Below are positions 20,005 to 28,681 of a stretch of 64,000 nt of DNA, one piece after another. Position 1 is the stretch's first letter. The number at the start of each line of letters is the position of its first letter. Source of the DNA: Deltaproteobacteria bacterium (GTDB lineage: Bacteria; Myxococcota_A; UBA9042; PHBI01); NCBI GenBank assembly GCA_020632715.1, contig JACKFA010000008.1:186001-250000 (forward strand). Direction: 5' to 3'. Position numbers and translations under genes: made by a program. The notes under the pieces were generated by a model. That model saw only the letters and a list, made by a program, of their open reading frames with translations. It was not told the DNA's origin and did no database searches.

Positions 20005-21305
20005 TGGCCGCGGTCACCACCTACGACCACCTGCTGCGCGACAAGCACGGCAAGGACTACCGCGATCTCGCCGTGTACCGCGCGGCCGGCGGCTACCGCG
20101 CCGTCCTGAAGGCGAAGGAGCTCGGGCCCGAGGCGGTCGTCGGCGAGATGAAGAAGGCGTCGGTGCGCGGGCGCGGCGGCGCGGGCTTCCCGGCCGGCAT
20201 CAAGTGGGGCTTCGTCCCGAAGGACACCGACAAGCCGAAGTACCTCGTCGTCAACGGCGACGAGGGCGAGCCGGGCACCTTCAAGGACAACTACTTCCTC
20301 TCGCACGACCCGCACCGCCTCCTCGAGGGGTGCATCATCTGCTCGCACGCGCTCGGCATCGAGACCTGCTACATCTACATCCGCGGCGAGTTCTTCCAGC
20401 AGATCGCCACGGTCGAGCGGGCCATCGCCGACTGCTACAAGGCCGGGATCCTCGGCGCGAACTCGATGGGCACCGGCAAGCGGATGGACATCCACGTCCA
20501 CAGCGGCGCCGGGGCGTACATCTGCGGTGAGGAGACGGCGCTCCTCGAGTCGCTCGAGGGCAAGCCGGGCCAGCCGCGGCTGAAGCCGCCCTTCCCCGCC
20601 GTCGTCGGCGCGTTCGGCTGCCCGACGGTCATCAACAACGTCGAGACCCTGTCGACGGTGCCGCTCATCATCGAGCACGGCGCCGACTGGTTCCTCGGGC
20701 TCGGCGTCGAGCGCGACGGCGGCAGCCGCATCGTCGGCGTGTCGGGGCACGTCAAGCGCCCCGGCCTCTTCGAGGTCGGCGTCGGCGCGAACATGAAGGA
20801 CATCATCTACGAGCTCGCCGGCGGGATCCTCGAGGACCGCGCGCTGAAGGCGGTCATCCCGGGTGGGTCCTCCTGCCCGATCATGACGCCGGACGAGATC
20901 GACGTCCCGATGACGGTCGACGCCGTGCGCGACGCGGGCTCCATGCTCGGCACGTGCGGCATCATCGTCATCGCCGAGGGGACGTGCCTCGTGCGCTGCC
21001 TGCAGCGCATCAGCCACTTCTACGCGCACGAGTCTTGCGGCCAGTGCACCCCGTGCCGCGAGGGCACCGGCTGGCTCGCGCGCATCGTGGACGACATCGA
21101 GGCCGGGCGCGGGCGCCAGGAAGACCTCGACATGCTGCTCAACATCGCCGACCAGATCGGCGGCAACACGATCTGCGCGCTGGGCGACGCGGCCGCTCTG
21201 CCGGTGCTGAGCTTCGTGAAGAAGTTCCGCGCCGACTTCCAGGCCCACGTCGACCACAAGGGCTGCCCCCACGACCAGCCGCTGCCGGGCTGGACCCGGC
21301 CCTGA
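20004..21305 (+). CDS. nuoF: NADH-quinone oxidoreductase subunit F
   Basis: 433 residues, ATG at 20004 overlapping the nuoE stop (TGATG). The FMN/NADH site is visible as RGRGGAGFPAGIKW and VNGDEGEPGTFKD, and the 4Fe-4S ligands as SCGQCTPCREG with a distant Cys in GNTICALGD. NuoF oxidises NADH, passes electrons to FMN and then to the iron-sulfur chain. Length and motifs are normal. The SLBB segment (GVSGHVKRPGLFEV) is present. It is followed after 33 bases by nuoJ, where nuoG, nuoH and nuoI would stand in a complete operon. Confidence 0.98.
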   Translation: MAAVTTYDHLLRDKHGKDYRDLAVYRAAGGYRAVLKAKELGPEAVVGEMKKASVRGRGGAGFPAGIKWGFVPKDTDKPKYLVVNGDEGEPGTFKDNYFLSHDPHRLLEGCIICSHALGIETCYIYIRGEFFQQIATVERAIADCYKAGILGANSMGTGKRMDIHVHSGAGAYICGEETALLESLEGKPGQPRLKPPFPAVVGAFGCPTVINNVETLSTVPLIIEHGADWFLGLGVERDGGSRIVGVSGHVKRPGLFEVGVGANMKDIIYELAGGILEDRALKAVIPGGSSCPIMTPDEIDVPMTVDAVRDAGSMLGTCGIIVIAEGTCLVRCLQRISHFYAHESCGQCTPCREGTGWLARIVDDIEAGRGRQEDLDMLLNIADQIGGNTICALGDAAALPVLSFVKKFRADFQAHVDHKGCPHDQPLPGWTRP

Positions 21306-21338
21306 GGCCGCGCCGAGCGCGAGGAGAGGTCTCACGCC

Positions 21339-21854
21339 ATGGAATTCATCCAAATCGTCTTCTGGCTGCTCGCCGCCGGGGCCATCCTGACCTCGTTGAT
21401 GGTCGTGCTGCCGCGCGGGCGCAACCCGCTCTACGGGGCGCTCGCGCTCATCCTGAGCTTCTTCTTCGTGGCGGGCATCTACGTGCTGCTGGTCGCGCAC
21501 ACGATGGCGATCCTCCAGATCCTCGTGTACGCGGGCGCCATCATGGTGCTCTTCACGTTCGTGATCATGCTCCTGAACCTCTCGAAACGAGAGCTCGGCG
21601 AGGAGTCGAAGAACCTCGCGCAGGCGCTCGGCGTGGGCGCCGTCGCGTTCATCATCATCAAGAGCATCATCATCGTCGACGCGTCGGCGGACAGCGTCGG
21701 CGGTGACAACCTCGCCCTCCCGAAGGGCTTCGGCACCATCGAGAGCATCGCCGATCAGATGTTCCATCGGCACCTGCTCTCCTTCGAGCTCATCGCCATC
21801 CTGCTCCTCGTCGCCGTCATCGGCGCCGTGGTGCTCGCGAAGAGGACGCTCTGA
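21339..21854 (+). CDS. nuoJ: NADH-quinone oxidoreductase subunit J
   Basis: 171 residues, ATG at 21339 with GAGGAGAGG nine bases upstream. Five hydrophobic helices are seen, including IVFWLLAAGAILTSLMVVL and LQILVYAGAIMVLFTFVIML; the latter is the helix with the pi-bulge that rotates during proton pumping. The loop after it (NLSKRELGEES) is normal. NuoJ is a membrane-arm core subunit that links the quinone cavity to the antiporter-like subunits. It is spaced by two bases from nuoK. Confidence 0.95.
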   Translation: MEFIQIVFWLLAAGAILTSLMVVLPRGRNPLYGALALILSFFFVAGIYVLLVAHTMAILQILVYAGAIMVLFTFVIMLLNLSKRELGEESKNLAQALGVGAVAFIIIKSIIIVDASADSVGGDNLALPKGFGTIESIADQMFHRHLLSFELIAILLLVAVIGAVVLAKRTL

Positions 21855-21856
21855 CC

Positions 21857-22225
21857 ATGTTGACGCCGCCTCTCCTCGCCGCCGCGGCGGCCCCCGCAGC
21901 GCACGCCGCGGCCCAGCAGCCGGCGATCCCGCTGAGCTGGTACCTCGCCGTCGCGCTCATCCTGTTCGCCATCGGCTCGATCGGGGTGCTCGCGCGGCGG
22001 AACGCGCTGACCGTGCTCATGTCCGTCGAGATCATGCTGAACGCGGTGAACCTCGTGTTCCTCGCGTTCGCCCGCTTCCAGGCGGACATGACCGGCCACG
22101 TCATCACCTTCTTCGTCATCGCGGTCGCGGCCGCCGAGGCCGCGGTCGGGTTGGCGCTCGTCATGGGGCTCTTCCGCCACAAGAAGGCGGTCAACCTCGA
22201 CCAGATGAGCGCGCTCAGGAGCTGA
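21857..22225 (+). CDS. nuoK: NADH-quinone oxidoreductase subunit K
   Basis: 122 residues, ATG at 21857 with GAGGA in the end of nuoJ. Three TM helices contain the two conserved membrane Glu residues of the family, in VLMSVEIMLNAVNL and AVAAAEAAVGLAL. The N-terminus is about 20 residues longer than usual (LTPPLLAAAAAPAAHAAAQQ), a low-complexity Ala/Pro run that may be a signal-like extension or an over-called start; no better downstream start with a ribosome site is present. NuoK relays conformational or proton coupling between NuoJ and NuoN. Confidence 0.93.
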   Translation: MLTPPLLAAAAAPAAHAAAQQPAIPLSWYLAVALILFAIGSIGVLARRNALTVLMSVEIMLNAVNLVFLAFARFQADMTGHVITFFVIAVAAAEAAVGLALVMGLFRHKKAVNLDQMSALRS

Positions 22226-22229
22226 CGAC

Positions 22230-24218
22230 ATGAACGAAGTCGAACACCTCGCGCACGCCGCGCACGAGAGCAGCCTCCTGCCCTGGATCATCCTGCTCCC
22301 GCTCCTCGGGGCGATCCTGAACGGCCTCTTCGGGAAGCGCTACTCGCAGAAGACCGTCTCGCTCATCGGCGTCGGCTCGGTCGTCACGGCGTTCGTGCTG
22401 TCGACGCTCGAGGTGATCCGGCTCGCCGGTCTCCCGGAAGGCGACTACCTCTCGGTGGACCTCTGGCGCTGGTTCAGCGCGGGCGAGCTGAACGTGGAGC
22501 TCTCCTTCATGATCGACCGCCTGAGCGCCATCATGCTGATGGTCGTGACCGGCGTCGGGAGCCTCATCCACGTCTTCTCGACCGGCTACATGAAGACCGA
22601 CGAGGGCTACGCGCGCTACTTCGCGTACCTGAACCTCTTCATGTTCAGCATGTTGCTCCTCATCCTCGGGAAGAACCTGCTGGTCCTCTTCGTGGGCTGG
22701 GAGGGCGTCGGCCTCTGCTCGTACCTCCTCATCGGCTTCTGGTTCTCCGACATGGAGAAGGCCGAGGCCGGGCAGAAGGCGTTCATCACGAACCGCGTCG
22801 GCGACCTCGCGTTCCTCATCGGCACGTTCATCCTGCTCTTCTACAGCTACGGGAGCCTCGACTTCGTCGGCGTCGGCGGCGCCGGCGGCCTCCCGCAGAC
22901 CGCGGCGTACCTCGGCGACAAGGCGCCGGGCATGCTCACGCTCGTCTGCATCCTCTTCTTCATCGGCGCGACCGGTAAGAGCGCGCAGATCCCGCTCTAC
23001 GTGTGGCTCCCCGACGCGATGGCCGGCCCGACGCCGGTCTCCGCGCTCATCCACGCGGCGACGATGGTGACGGCCGGCGTCTACATGATGGCGCGCCTGA
23101 ACTTCATGTTCGCGCTGAGCGACGTCGCGATGACGGTCGTGGCGGTCGTCGGGGCGCTCACCGCCTTGTTCGCGGCGACCATCGGGCTCGTTCAGAACGA
23201 CATCAAGAAGGTCCTCGCCTACTCCACGGTCTCGCAGATCGGCTTCATGGTCGTGTCCGTGGGCGTCGGCGGCTTCGTGGGCGCGATCTTCCACCTGATG
23301 ACGCACGCGTTCTTCAAGGCGTGCCTCTTCCTCGGGTCGGGCTCGGTCATCCACGCGCTCCACCACGAGCAGGACATCCGCAAGATGGGCGGCCTCAAGG
23401 CGAAGCTCCCCGTCACGCGCTGGACGTTCCTCATCAGCTGCCTCGCCATCGCGGGCATCCCGTTCTTCGCGGGCTTCTTCTCGAAGGACGAGATCCTCTT
23501 CTTCGCGGCGACAGCGCACCGCGAGGGCAGTAACCCCATGCTCTTCGTGTACATCGTGTCCGTCGTGGCGGCGCTGTGCACGGCCTTCTACATGTTCCGC
23601 CTCTACTTCCTCACGTTCGAGGGCAAGTACCGCGGCGACAAGCACACCTGGGACCACGCGCACGAGGAGCCGGTCATGAACTGGCCGCTCATCGTGCTCG
23701 CCGGCCTCGCGACCGTCGGCGGCTTCGTCGGCCTCCCGCACTTCCTCCACGCGCACGCCCTCGAGGGCTGGCTCGAGCCCATCTTCGGGTGGCTCTACGA
23801 AGGCGAGCACGCGATCTTCCACGTGAGCCACTCGGCCGGCCTCGAGATCGCGCTGATGCTCGGGAGCGTCCTCATCGCGCTCCTCGGCATCGCCTTCGCG
23901 TGGCGCCTCTACATGAGGGAGAAGCTCCCCGAGGCGCCCGTCGACGCCTGGTGGCACAAGCTGCTCATGAACAAGTACTACGTCGACGAGTTCTACGACG
24001 CCGTGCTCGTGCGGCCCCTGCGCGCGACGGCGTCCTTCTGCCACCGCGTCGTGGACGTGCGCATCATCGACGGGCTCTTCGTCCGCGGCAGCGCGCGCCT
24101 CGTGGGCGCGGTCGGTGACGGCCTCCGCTTCTTCCAGAACGGAGACGTGCAGGCCTACGTGACAGCCATCGTCGTCGGTATCGCCGCCATCCTGGTGGTG
24201 GTCGAGTACCTCCTCTAG
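22230..24218 (+). CDS. nuoL: NADH-quinone oxidoreductase subunit L
   Basis: 662 residues, ATG at 22230 with AGGAG upstream. It has the antiporter-like fold with key motifs FVGWEGVGLCSYLLIGFW (the GWEGVG Glu), FFIGATGKSAQIPLYVWLPD (TM7 Lys) and HAATMVTAGVYMM (His gate), plus DIKKVLAYSTVSQIGFM (TM8 Lys). The C-terminal lateral helix region and anchoring TM follow, ending IAAILVVVEYLL. It is the distal proton-pumping subunit of complex I. A His-rich loop before residue 500 (HTWDHAHEEP) is unremarkable. It is separated from nuoM by 12 bases. Confidence 0.97.
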   Translation: MNEVEHLAHAAHESSLLPWIILLPLLGAILNGLFGKRYSQKTVSLIGVGSVVTAFVLSTLEVIRLAGLPEGDYLSVDLWRWFSAGELNVELSFMIDRLSAIMLMVVTGVGSLIHVFSTGYMKTDEGYARYFAYLNLFMFSMLLLILGKNLLVLFVGWEGVGLCSYLLIGFWFSDMEKAEAGQKAFITNRVGDLAFLIGTFILLFYSYGSLDFVGVGGAGGLPQTAAYLGDKAPGMLTLVCILFFIGATGKSAQIPLYVWLPDAMAGPTPVSALIHAATMVTAGVYMMARLNFMFALSDVAMTVVAVVGALTALFAATIGLVQNDIKKVLAYSTVSQIGFMVVSVGVGGFVGAIFHLMTHAFFKACLFLGSGSVIHALHHEQDIRKMGGLKAKLPVTRWTFLISCLAIAGIPFFAGFFSKDEILFFAATAHREGSNPMLFVYIVSVVAALCTAFYMFRLYFLTFEGKYRGDKHTWDHAHEEPVMNWPLIVLAGLATVGGFVGLPHFLHAHALEGWLEPIFGWLYEGEHAIFHVSHSAGLEIALMLGSVLIALLGIAFAWRLYMREKLPEAPVDAWWHKLLMNKYYVDEFYDAVLVRPLRATASFCHRVVDVRIIDGLFVRGSARLVGAVGDGLRFFQNGDVQAYVTAIVVGIAAILVVVEYLL

Positions 24219-24230
24219 CGGAGCCAGCGC

Positions 24231-25922
24231 ATGGACCTCTCCCAAGCCACGGAGCCCGCCGCGTCCGGCTCCATCCTGCTCGCGGCGCTGGTGTTCCTCC
24301 CGGTGCTCGGCGCCATCCTGCTCGCGTTCATCCCGCGCGAGCAGACGGCCGCGCACCGCGGCCTCGGCGCCACCATCGCGGTCCTCGTGTTCCTGCTGTC
24401 GATCCCGCTGCTCACGGGCTTCGACGCGTCGGTCCCGGGCTTCCAGCCGGGCACGCGGCTCGACGTGTCGTGGATCGACGCGTTCGGAGCGCGCTTCTCG
24501 CTCGGCGTCGACGGGATCAGCGTGTGGATCGCGCTGCTCACGACGTTCATCACGCCGCTCATCCTCATCGGCGCGCAGAAGGCGGTCGAGAAGCGCGTCC
24601 GCGAGTTCGTCATCGCGATGCTCGTCCTCGAGACGGCGATGCTCGGCGCGCTGTTCGCGACGGACATGCTCCTCTTCTACCTGTTCTGGGAGATGATGCT
24701 CATCCCGATGTACCTCCTCATCGGGATCTGGGGCGGCGAGAACCGCCTCTACGCGACGGTGAAGTTCGTGATCTACACCGTCGTGGGCTCGCTCCTGATG
24801 CTCGTCGGCATCATCTGGCTCTACCTCAAGACGGGCGAGACGGGCGCGCCGAGCTTCGCCTTCGAGCGCATGCTCTCCCTCGACCTGAGCGCGACCGAGC
24901 AGGGCTGGCTCTTCGCGGCCTTCGGCCTCGCGTTCCTCATCAAGGTGCCGCTCTTCCCGTTCCACACGTGGCTCCCGGACGCGCACACCGAGGCGCCGAC
25001 GGCAGGCTCCGTCATCCTCGCCGGCATCCTCCTCAAGATGGGCACCTACGGCCTCCTGCGCTTCGCGGTGCCGCTCTTCCCGGAGGCGATGGGGGCGTTC
25101 TCGCCGGCCATCCTCGTGCTCTCGGTCATCGGCATCGTCTACGGCGCGCTCGTCGCCTTCGCGCAGGGCGACGTGAAGAAGCTCGTCGCGTACTCCTCGG
25201 TGAGCCACCTCGGCTTCGTGATGCTCGGGATCGTCGCGTTCACGCAGCAGTCGGTCGAGGGGGCCATCCTGCAGATGGTCAACCACGGCGTGTCGACGGG
25301 CGCGCTCTTCATGCTCGTCGGCATGGTCTACGAGCGCACGCACACCCGGAAGATCACGGACTACGGCGGGATCGCGAAGTCGATGCCCGTCTTCACGCTG
25401 CTCTTCATCATCGTGACGATGAGCTCCATCGGGCTGCCTGGTACGAACGGCTTCGCCGGCGAGTTCCTCATCCTGTCGGGCGCGTTCCTCGACGCCCTCT
25501 TCGTGCCGCCGGGCGCCGGCATCACCGACTGGCCGATGCTCGCGACCGTCATGACGATCATCGCGGTCACGGGCGTGGTCCTCGGCGCCATCTACATGCT
25601 CTCGATGGTGCGCCGCGTCTTCTTCGGGCCCATCACGAACCCCGAGAACGCGCACCTGAAGGACCTCACCACCCGTGAGCGCCTCGTCATGGCGCCGATG
25701 ATCGCGCTCATCTTCATCATCGGGCTCTTCCCGACGTCGTTCACGTCGCAGACGACGGCGTCGGTCGAGCAGCTGATGACGGTGCGGCCGCGCATCGAGG
25801 TCGTCCGCGACAAGAGCGAGCGCCAGAAGATCCGCGCCGAGGGCGCGCGCACGACCCTCGCGCCGCGCGTCGGCGCGCCGGAGCGCGTGGCCGGTGTCGC
25901 CCCCGGTCCCGAGGAGGAGTAG
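24231..25922 (+). CDS. nuoM: NADH-quinone oxidoreductase subunit M
   Basis: 563 residues, ATG at 24231 with GGAG eight bases upstream. Antiporter-like fold: FYLFWEMMLIPMYLLIGIWG (Glu in TM5), LIKVPLFPFHTWLPDAHTEAP (TM7 Lys), ILLKMGTYGLLRF and DVKKLVAYSSVSHLGFVMLG. It is longer than the common ~500 residues because of a charged C-terminal tail after the last helix (VRDKSERQKIRAEGAR), a feature with no assigned role. It forms one of the three proton channels. It is spaced three bases from nuoN. Confidence 0.96.
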   Translation: MDLSQATEPAASGSILLAALVFLPVLGAILLAFIPREQTAAHRGLGATIAVLVFLLSIPLLTGFDASVPGFQPGTRLDVSWIDAFGARFSLGVDGISVWIALLTTFITPLILIGAQKAVEKRVREFVIAMLVLETAMLGALFATDMLLFYLFWEMMLIPMYLLIGIWGGENRLYATVKFVIYTVVGSLLMLVGIIWLYLKTGETGAPSFAFERMLSLDLSATEQGWLFAAFGLAFLIKVPLFPFHTWLPDAHTEAPTAGSVILAGILLKMGTYGLLRFAVPLFPEAMGAFSPAILVLSVIGIVYGALVAFAQGDVKKLVAYSSVSHLGFVMLGIVAFTQQSVEGAILQMVNHGVSTGALFMLVGMVYERTHTRKITDYGGIAKSMPVFTLLFIIVTMSSIGLPGTNGFAGEFLILSGAFLDALFVPPGAGITDWPMLATVMTIIAVTGVVLGAIYMLSMVRRVFFGPITNPENAHLKDLTTRERLVMAPMIALIFIIGLFPTSFTSQTTASVEQLMTVRPRIEVVRDKSERQKIRAEGARTTLAPRVGAPERVAGVAPGPEEE

Positions 25923-25925
25923 CCG

Positions 25926-27539
25926 ATGCAGGCCGCCACCACGACGAGCGATCTCGCGATCATCTCGCCGCTGTTCATCGTCTGCGCCATGGGGCTCGTC
26001 GCGCTCCTGGTCGCGGTCTTCACGCCCAAGGACTCCTTCAAGGGCTGGCTCGGCTACGTCGTCGCGTTCGGCTTCGCGCTCGCGCTCGTCGCGGTCGTGT
26101 GGCTCTGGAAGCAGGCGCCGCTGACGCTCTCGAACGAGTCGCTCTTCTTCGCGCTCTCGGTCGACCACTTCGGGCTCGGGCTCACCGCGGTCATCTTGAT
26201 CGGCGGGCTCCTCGCGGCGCTGACGGCCGTCGACTACCTCCCGAGCCAGCGCTCCGACCACGGCGAGTACTACGCGCTCGTGGCGTTCGCGGTGCTCGGC
26301 ATGATGGCGATGGTGATGTCGGCGGACATGCTGACCTTCTTCGTCGCGCTCGAGCTGATGTCGATCAGCGTGTACGTGCTCGCGGGCTTCAAGCGCCAGA
26401 GCGCGTTCTCCACCGAGGCCGCGATGAAGTACTTCGTCACGGGCTCGTTCGCGTCGGCGCTCCTGCTGCTCGGCATCGCGTTCACCTACGGCGCGACCGG
26501 GAGCATCCGCTTCACGGAGATCGCCGAGGCGCTCGCGTCGCCGCAGGCGTCGCTGCCCATCGCGCAGTTCGGCGTCGTCATGCTCCTCGCGGCCTTCTTC
26601 TTCAAGGTGGCCGCCGCGCCCTTCCACATGTGGACGCCCGACGTCTACGAGGGCGCCCCCACCTCGGTCACCGCGCTCATGGCGACCGGCGTGAAGGTGG
26701 CGGCGTTCGGCGGGTTCGCGCGCATGTTCCTGACGGCGTTCGGCGACGCCCGCTTCCGCACGGGCGATCTGCCCTGGGAGACCATCATCGCGATCGTCGC
26801 GGTCGCGAGCATGTTCGCGGGCAACCTCATGGCGCTCGCGCAGAAGAACCTGAAGCGGATGCTCGCCTACTCGGCCATCGCGCACACGGGCTACATCATG
26901 CTCGCGATGCTCGCTGCGCCGACGAGCGGAGACGGCACGGTGTGGCTCGGGCCAGGCCTCATCTTCTACCTCCTCGGGTACACGCTCGCGTCGATCGCGG
27001 CGTTCGGCGTGGCGTCGGTCGTGAGCGGCAACGACGTCGAGGACGTGAACGAGGTCGCCTACGCCGGGCTCGCCAAGCGGAGCCCCGCGCACGCCCTCAT
27101 CCTCGCGGTGGCGATGCTCTCGCTCCTCGGGATCCCGCTCACGGCGGGCTTCATCGGGAAGCTCACGATCTTCGCGGAGGTCCTCGACGGGAGCCACAAC
27201 GAGTACCTCTGGATCGTCGTGGTGGCGGTGATCAACTCGATCATCAGCGCGTTCTACTACCTCCGCGTCATCCTCGTGGCGTACATGCGAGACGAGGCCG
27301 CGGAGCGCCCGATCCAGCTCGTCTCGAGCCGCTCGCTGACGCTCGCCGCGGGCCTCGCGGCGTTCCTGACGCTCGTCGTCGGGCTCGTCCCGAGCCGCGC
27401 GCTCATGGCGTCGGGCAAGGCGGGCGGGAGCCTCGCCGACTCGAAGGCGCGCGCGGCGTCGACCGCGACCGTGAACGACGTTCACACCGAGGCTGACGCG
27501 CCTGCTACGGCCTCAGCCCCGAAGGCGACGAAGCTCTAA
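25926..27539 (+). CDS. nuoN: NADH-quinone oxidoreductase subunit N
   Basis: 537 residues, ATG at 25926 with GGAGGAGTAG ahead. Motifs: LTFFVALELMSISVYVLAGF (TM5 Glu), FFFKVAAAPFHMWTPDVYEG (TM7 Lys), TSVTALMATGVKVAAF and NLKRMLAYSAIAHTGYIML. It is the antiporter-like subunit nearest the quinone module. The last 45 residues are a polar Ala/Thr-rich tail (KARAASTATVNDVHTEADAP). The DNA encoding this tail contains a perfect GTGAAC-N3-GTTCAC palindrome at 27471-27485. This is the last nuo gene, followed by a hairpin terminator. Confidence 0.96.
   Translation: MQAATTTSDLAIISPLFIVCAMGLVALLVAVFTPKDSFKGWLGYVVAFGFALALVAVVWLWKQAPLTLSNESLFFALSVDHFGLGLTAVILIGGLLAALTAVDYLPSQRSDHGEYYALVAFAVLGMMAMVMSADMLTFFVALELMSISVYVLAGFKRQSAFSTEAAMKYFVTGSFASALLLLGIAFTYGATGSIRFTEIAEALASPQASLPIAQFGVVMLLAAFFFKVAAAPFHMWTPDVYEGAPTSVTALMATGVKVAAFGGFARMFLTAFGDARFRTGDLPWETIIAIVAVASMFAGNLMALAQKNLKRMLAYSAIAHTGYIMLAMLAAPTSGDGTVWLGPGLIFYLLGYTLASIAAFGVASVVSGNDVEDVNEVAYAGLAKRSPAHALILAVAMLSLLGIPLTAGFIGKLTIFAEVLDGSHNEYLWIVVVAVINSIISAFYYLRVILVAYMRDEAAERPIQLVSSRSLTLAAGLAAFLTLVVGLVPSRALMASGKAGGSLADSKARAASTATVNDVHTEADAPATASAPKATKL
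27471..27485. promoter_or_regulatory. GTGAAC-N3-GTTCAC palindrome inside nuoN
   Basis: A perfect 6+6 inverted repeat with a 3-base centre, one of four in the window (others at 53019, 60879 and 61061). It looks like a dimeric regulator site, but its position inside a coding region near the operon end leaves the role unclear. Confidence 0.35.
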
Positions 27540-27565
27540 AAGCGCTCGGGGATGAGCTCTGATTT

Positions 27566-27595
27566 GAGGCGAGGTCCCGCGAGGGGTCTCGCCTC
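27566..27595 (+). terminator. terminator hairpin after nuoN
   Basis: GAGGCGAGGTCCC and GGGGTCTCGCCTC pair as a 13-bp stem (two G-T pairs) with loop GCGA, 26 bases after the nuoN stop. Only a weak T-rich tail (TCGTCGTTT) follows, so termination may be partial or factor-assisted. Confidence 0.5.
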
Positions 27596-27663
27596 TCGTC
27601 GTTTCGGGCCCGGACGACGCGATGGCTCCCGCGACGCGTCGCGGTTGCCGCGGCCCATCGATG

Positions 27664-27679
27664 GTGCCATATATGGCAC
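27664..27679. promoter_or_regulatory. 16-bp perfect palindrome in a long spacer
   Basis: GTGCCATATATGGCAC is a perfect palindrome with an AT-rich centre in strongly GC-rich surroundings. It lies in the 464-base spacer between nuoN and the SprT-like gene and abuts a possible small coding frame. It has the form of an operator or recognition site. The rest of the spacer holds the nuo terminator and nothing else I can recognise. Confidence 0.45.
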
Positions 27680-27970
27680 GTGCTCATCCCCTCCCCTCTC
27701 CCGCCGCTGCGCGTGCCGCTGCGGCGCCCGCTCGGGCTCCCGAGCCCGGGCGTCGCCAAGGTCGAGAGCACGCCGACGGCGCCGGTGACGCCCGTGAAGG
27801 CGGCGGCGCCGGTCCACGACGACGACGGCCCCACCTACGTCTTCGCGACCGGACCCGTCACGATCTTCGGCGCTGGCGGTGACCAGGTCACGATCGATCC
27901 CGGACACCTCGCCCCACGCGAGCTCTCGACGGCGGACTTCCTCGCGCTCCGGGCGTTCGCCTGGCGCTGA
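27680..27970 (+). CDS. possible small protein of unknown function (96 aa)
   Basis: An open frame from a GTG directly after the 16-bp palindrome encodes up to 96 residues. The N-terminal 30 residues are Pro/Leu-rich; the rest (DDDGPTYVFATGPVTIFGAG, then DQVTIDPGHLAPRELSTADF) is less biased than a random antisense frame and could be a short beta domain. There is no ribosome site before the GTG, and the true start may be a downstream GTG. It fills the only large gap after the nuo operon. I do not recognise it, and it may not be a gene. Confidence 0.35.
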   Translation: MLIPSPLPPLRVPLRRPLGLPSPGVAKVESTPTAPVTPVKAAAPVHDDDGPTYVFATGPVTIFGAGGDQVTIDPGHLAPRELSTADFLALRAFAWR

Positions 27971-28003
27971 GCGCGACGACCGCGCGCCCCTCGCTCGCTC
28001 AGC

Positions 28004-28681
28004 TCAGAGGCGGCCGCTGAGCAGGAGCTGGAGGTGCGCCCGCTCCCAGCCGATCGCCTCGCGGAAGAGGTGGTGCTGCGCCTCGCGCGCGCGGAACTCG
28101 CGCGTGTGATGCCGGAGCGGCCCGCCGTCCGGGGCGCGCATCACGTGGTGGAGGAGCTCGTGGTAGACCACGAAGCCGATGAACCACGACGGCACGCGCG
28201 GGTGGTCCAGATCGCGGTGGATCCGCACGACCGCGCGCTTCACGTCGTAGCTCCCGAGGCGGATGCTCCGGCGCCGCCGGTGCGCCCGGCGCGCCGCCCC
28301 CCAGGTGATGGGGATGGGCGGCACGTCGGGGAAGTAGCGCCGCCGCTCCGCCTCGGCGATCGCGTGCAGATCGTGGTGTAGACCGAGCGTCTCGATGCGG
28401 GTCTTCCGGGGGCGACGCGGCGCGCGCGGCGGCACGCGCGACACGATGGCGCGGAGCCGGGCGCGGCCGTCGGCGGTGCCGGCGAGCCAGTCCACCAGGG
28501 CCTCTTCGGCCTCACCGCCGAGCTCGAGCACGGGGGCGGCGACGCGCAGCTCGTACCCGGCGTCCGCGCGCTTGGCGGAGACGAGCCGGACGCGGTTGTC
28601 GGTGACCACGACGGACACCTTCAGGCCCGCCGCCGCGCACGCGGCCTCGAGCCGCTTCTCAGCGGTGTCGGTGGTGGGCAT
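28004..28681 (-). CDS. SprT-like zinc metallopeptidase-fold protein
   Basis: 225 residues. The C-terminal half holds YHELLHHVM, an HExxH zinc/catalytic motif, with a further histidine-rich segment (RHHTREFRAREAQHHLFRE) that can supply the third ligand. Before it are GSYDVKRAVVRIHRDLDHPR, the strand and helix seen ahead of the motif in SprT-like proteins. The N-terminal 90 residues are an unrecognised mixed domain. SprT-like proteins are soluble zinc proteases or metal-binding proteins; the substrate here is unknown. The start overlaps the end of the upstream membrane-protein gene by 23 bases, indicating one transcript. Confidence 0.8.
   Translation of the reverse strand: MPTTDTAEKRLEAACAAAGLKVSVVVTDNRVRLVSAKRADAGYELRVAAPVLELGGEAEEALVDWLAGTADGRARLRAIVSRVPPRAPRRPRKTRIETLGLHHDLHAIAEAERRRYFPDVPPIPITWGAARRAHRRRRSIRLGSYDVKRAVVRIHRDLDHPRVPSWFIGFVVYHELLHHVMRAPDGGPLRHHTREFRAREAQHHLFREAIGWERAHLQLLLSGRL

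Noticed and set aside
22215..27485. Very long open frame antisense to the whole nuoL-nuoM-nuoN region
   Set aside because: It mirrors clearly functional genes, its product is a low-complexity Arg/Glu/His-rich chain, and high GC makes antisense stops rare.
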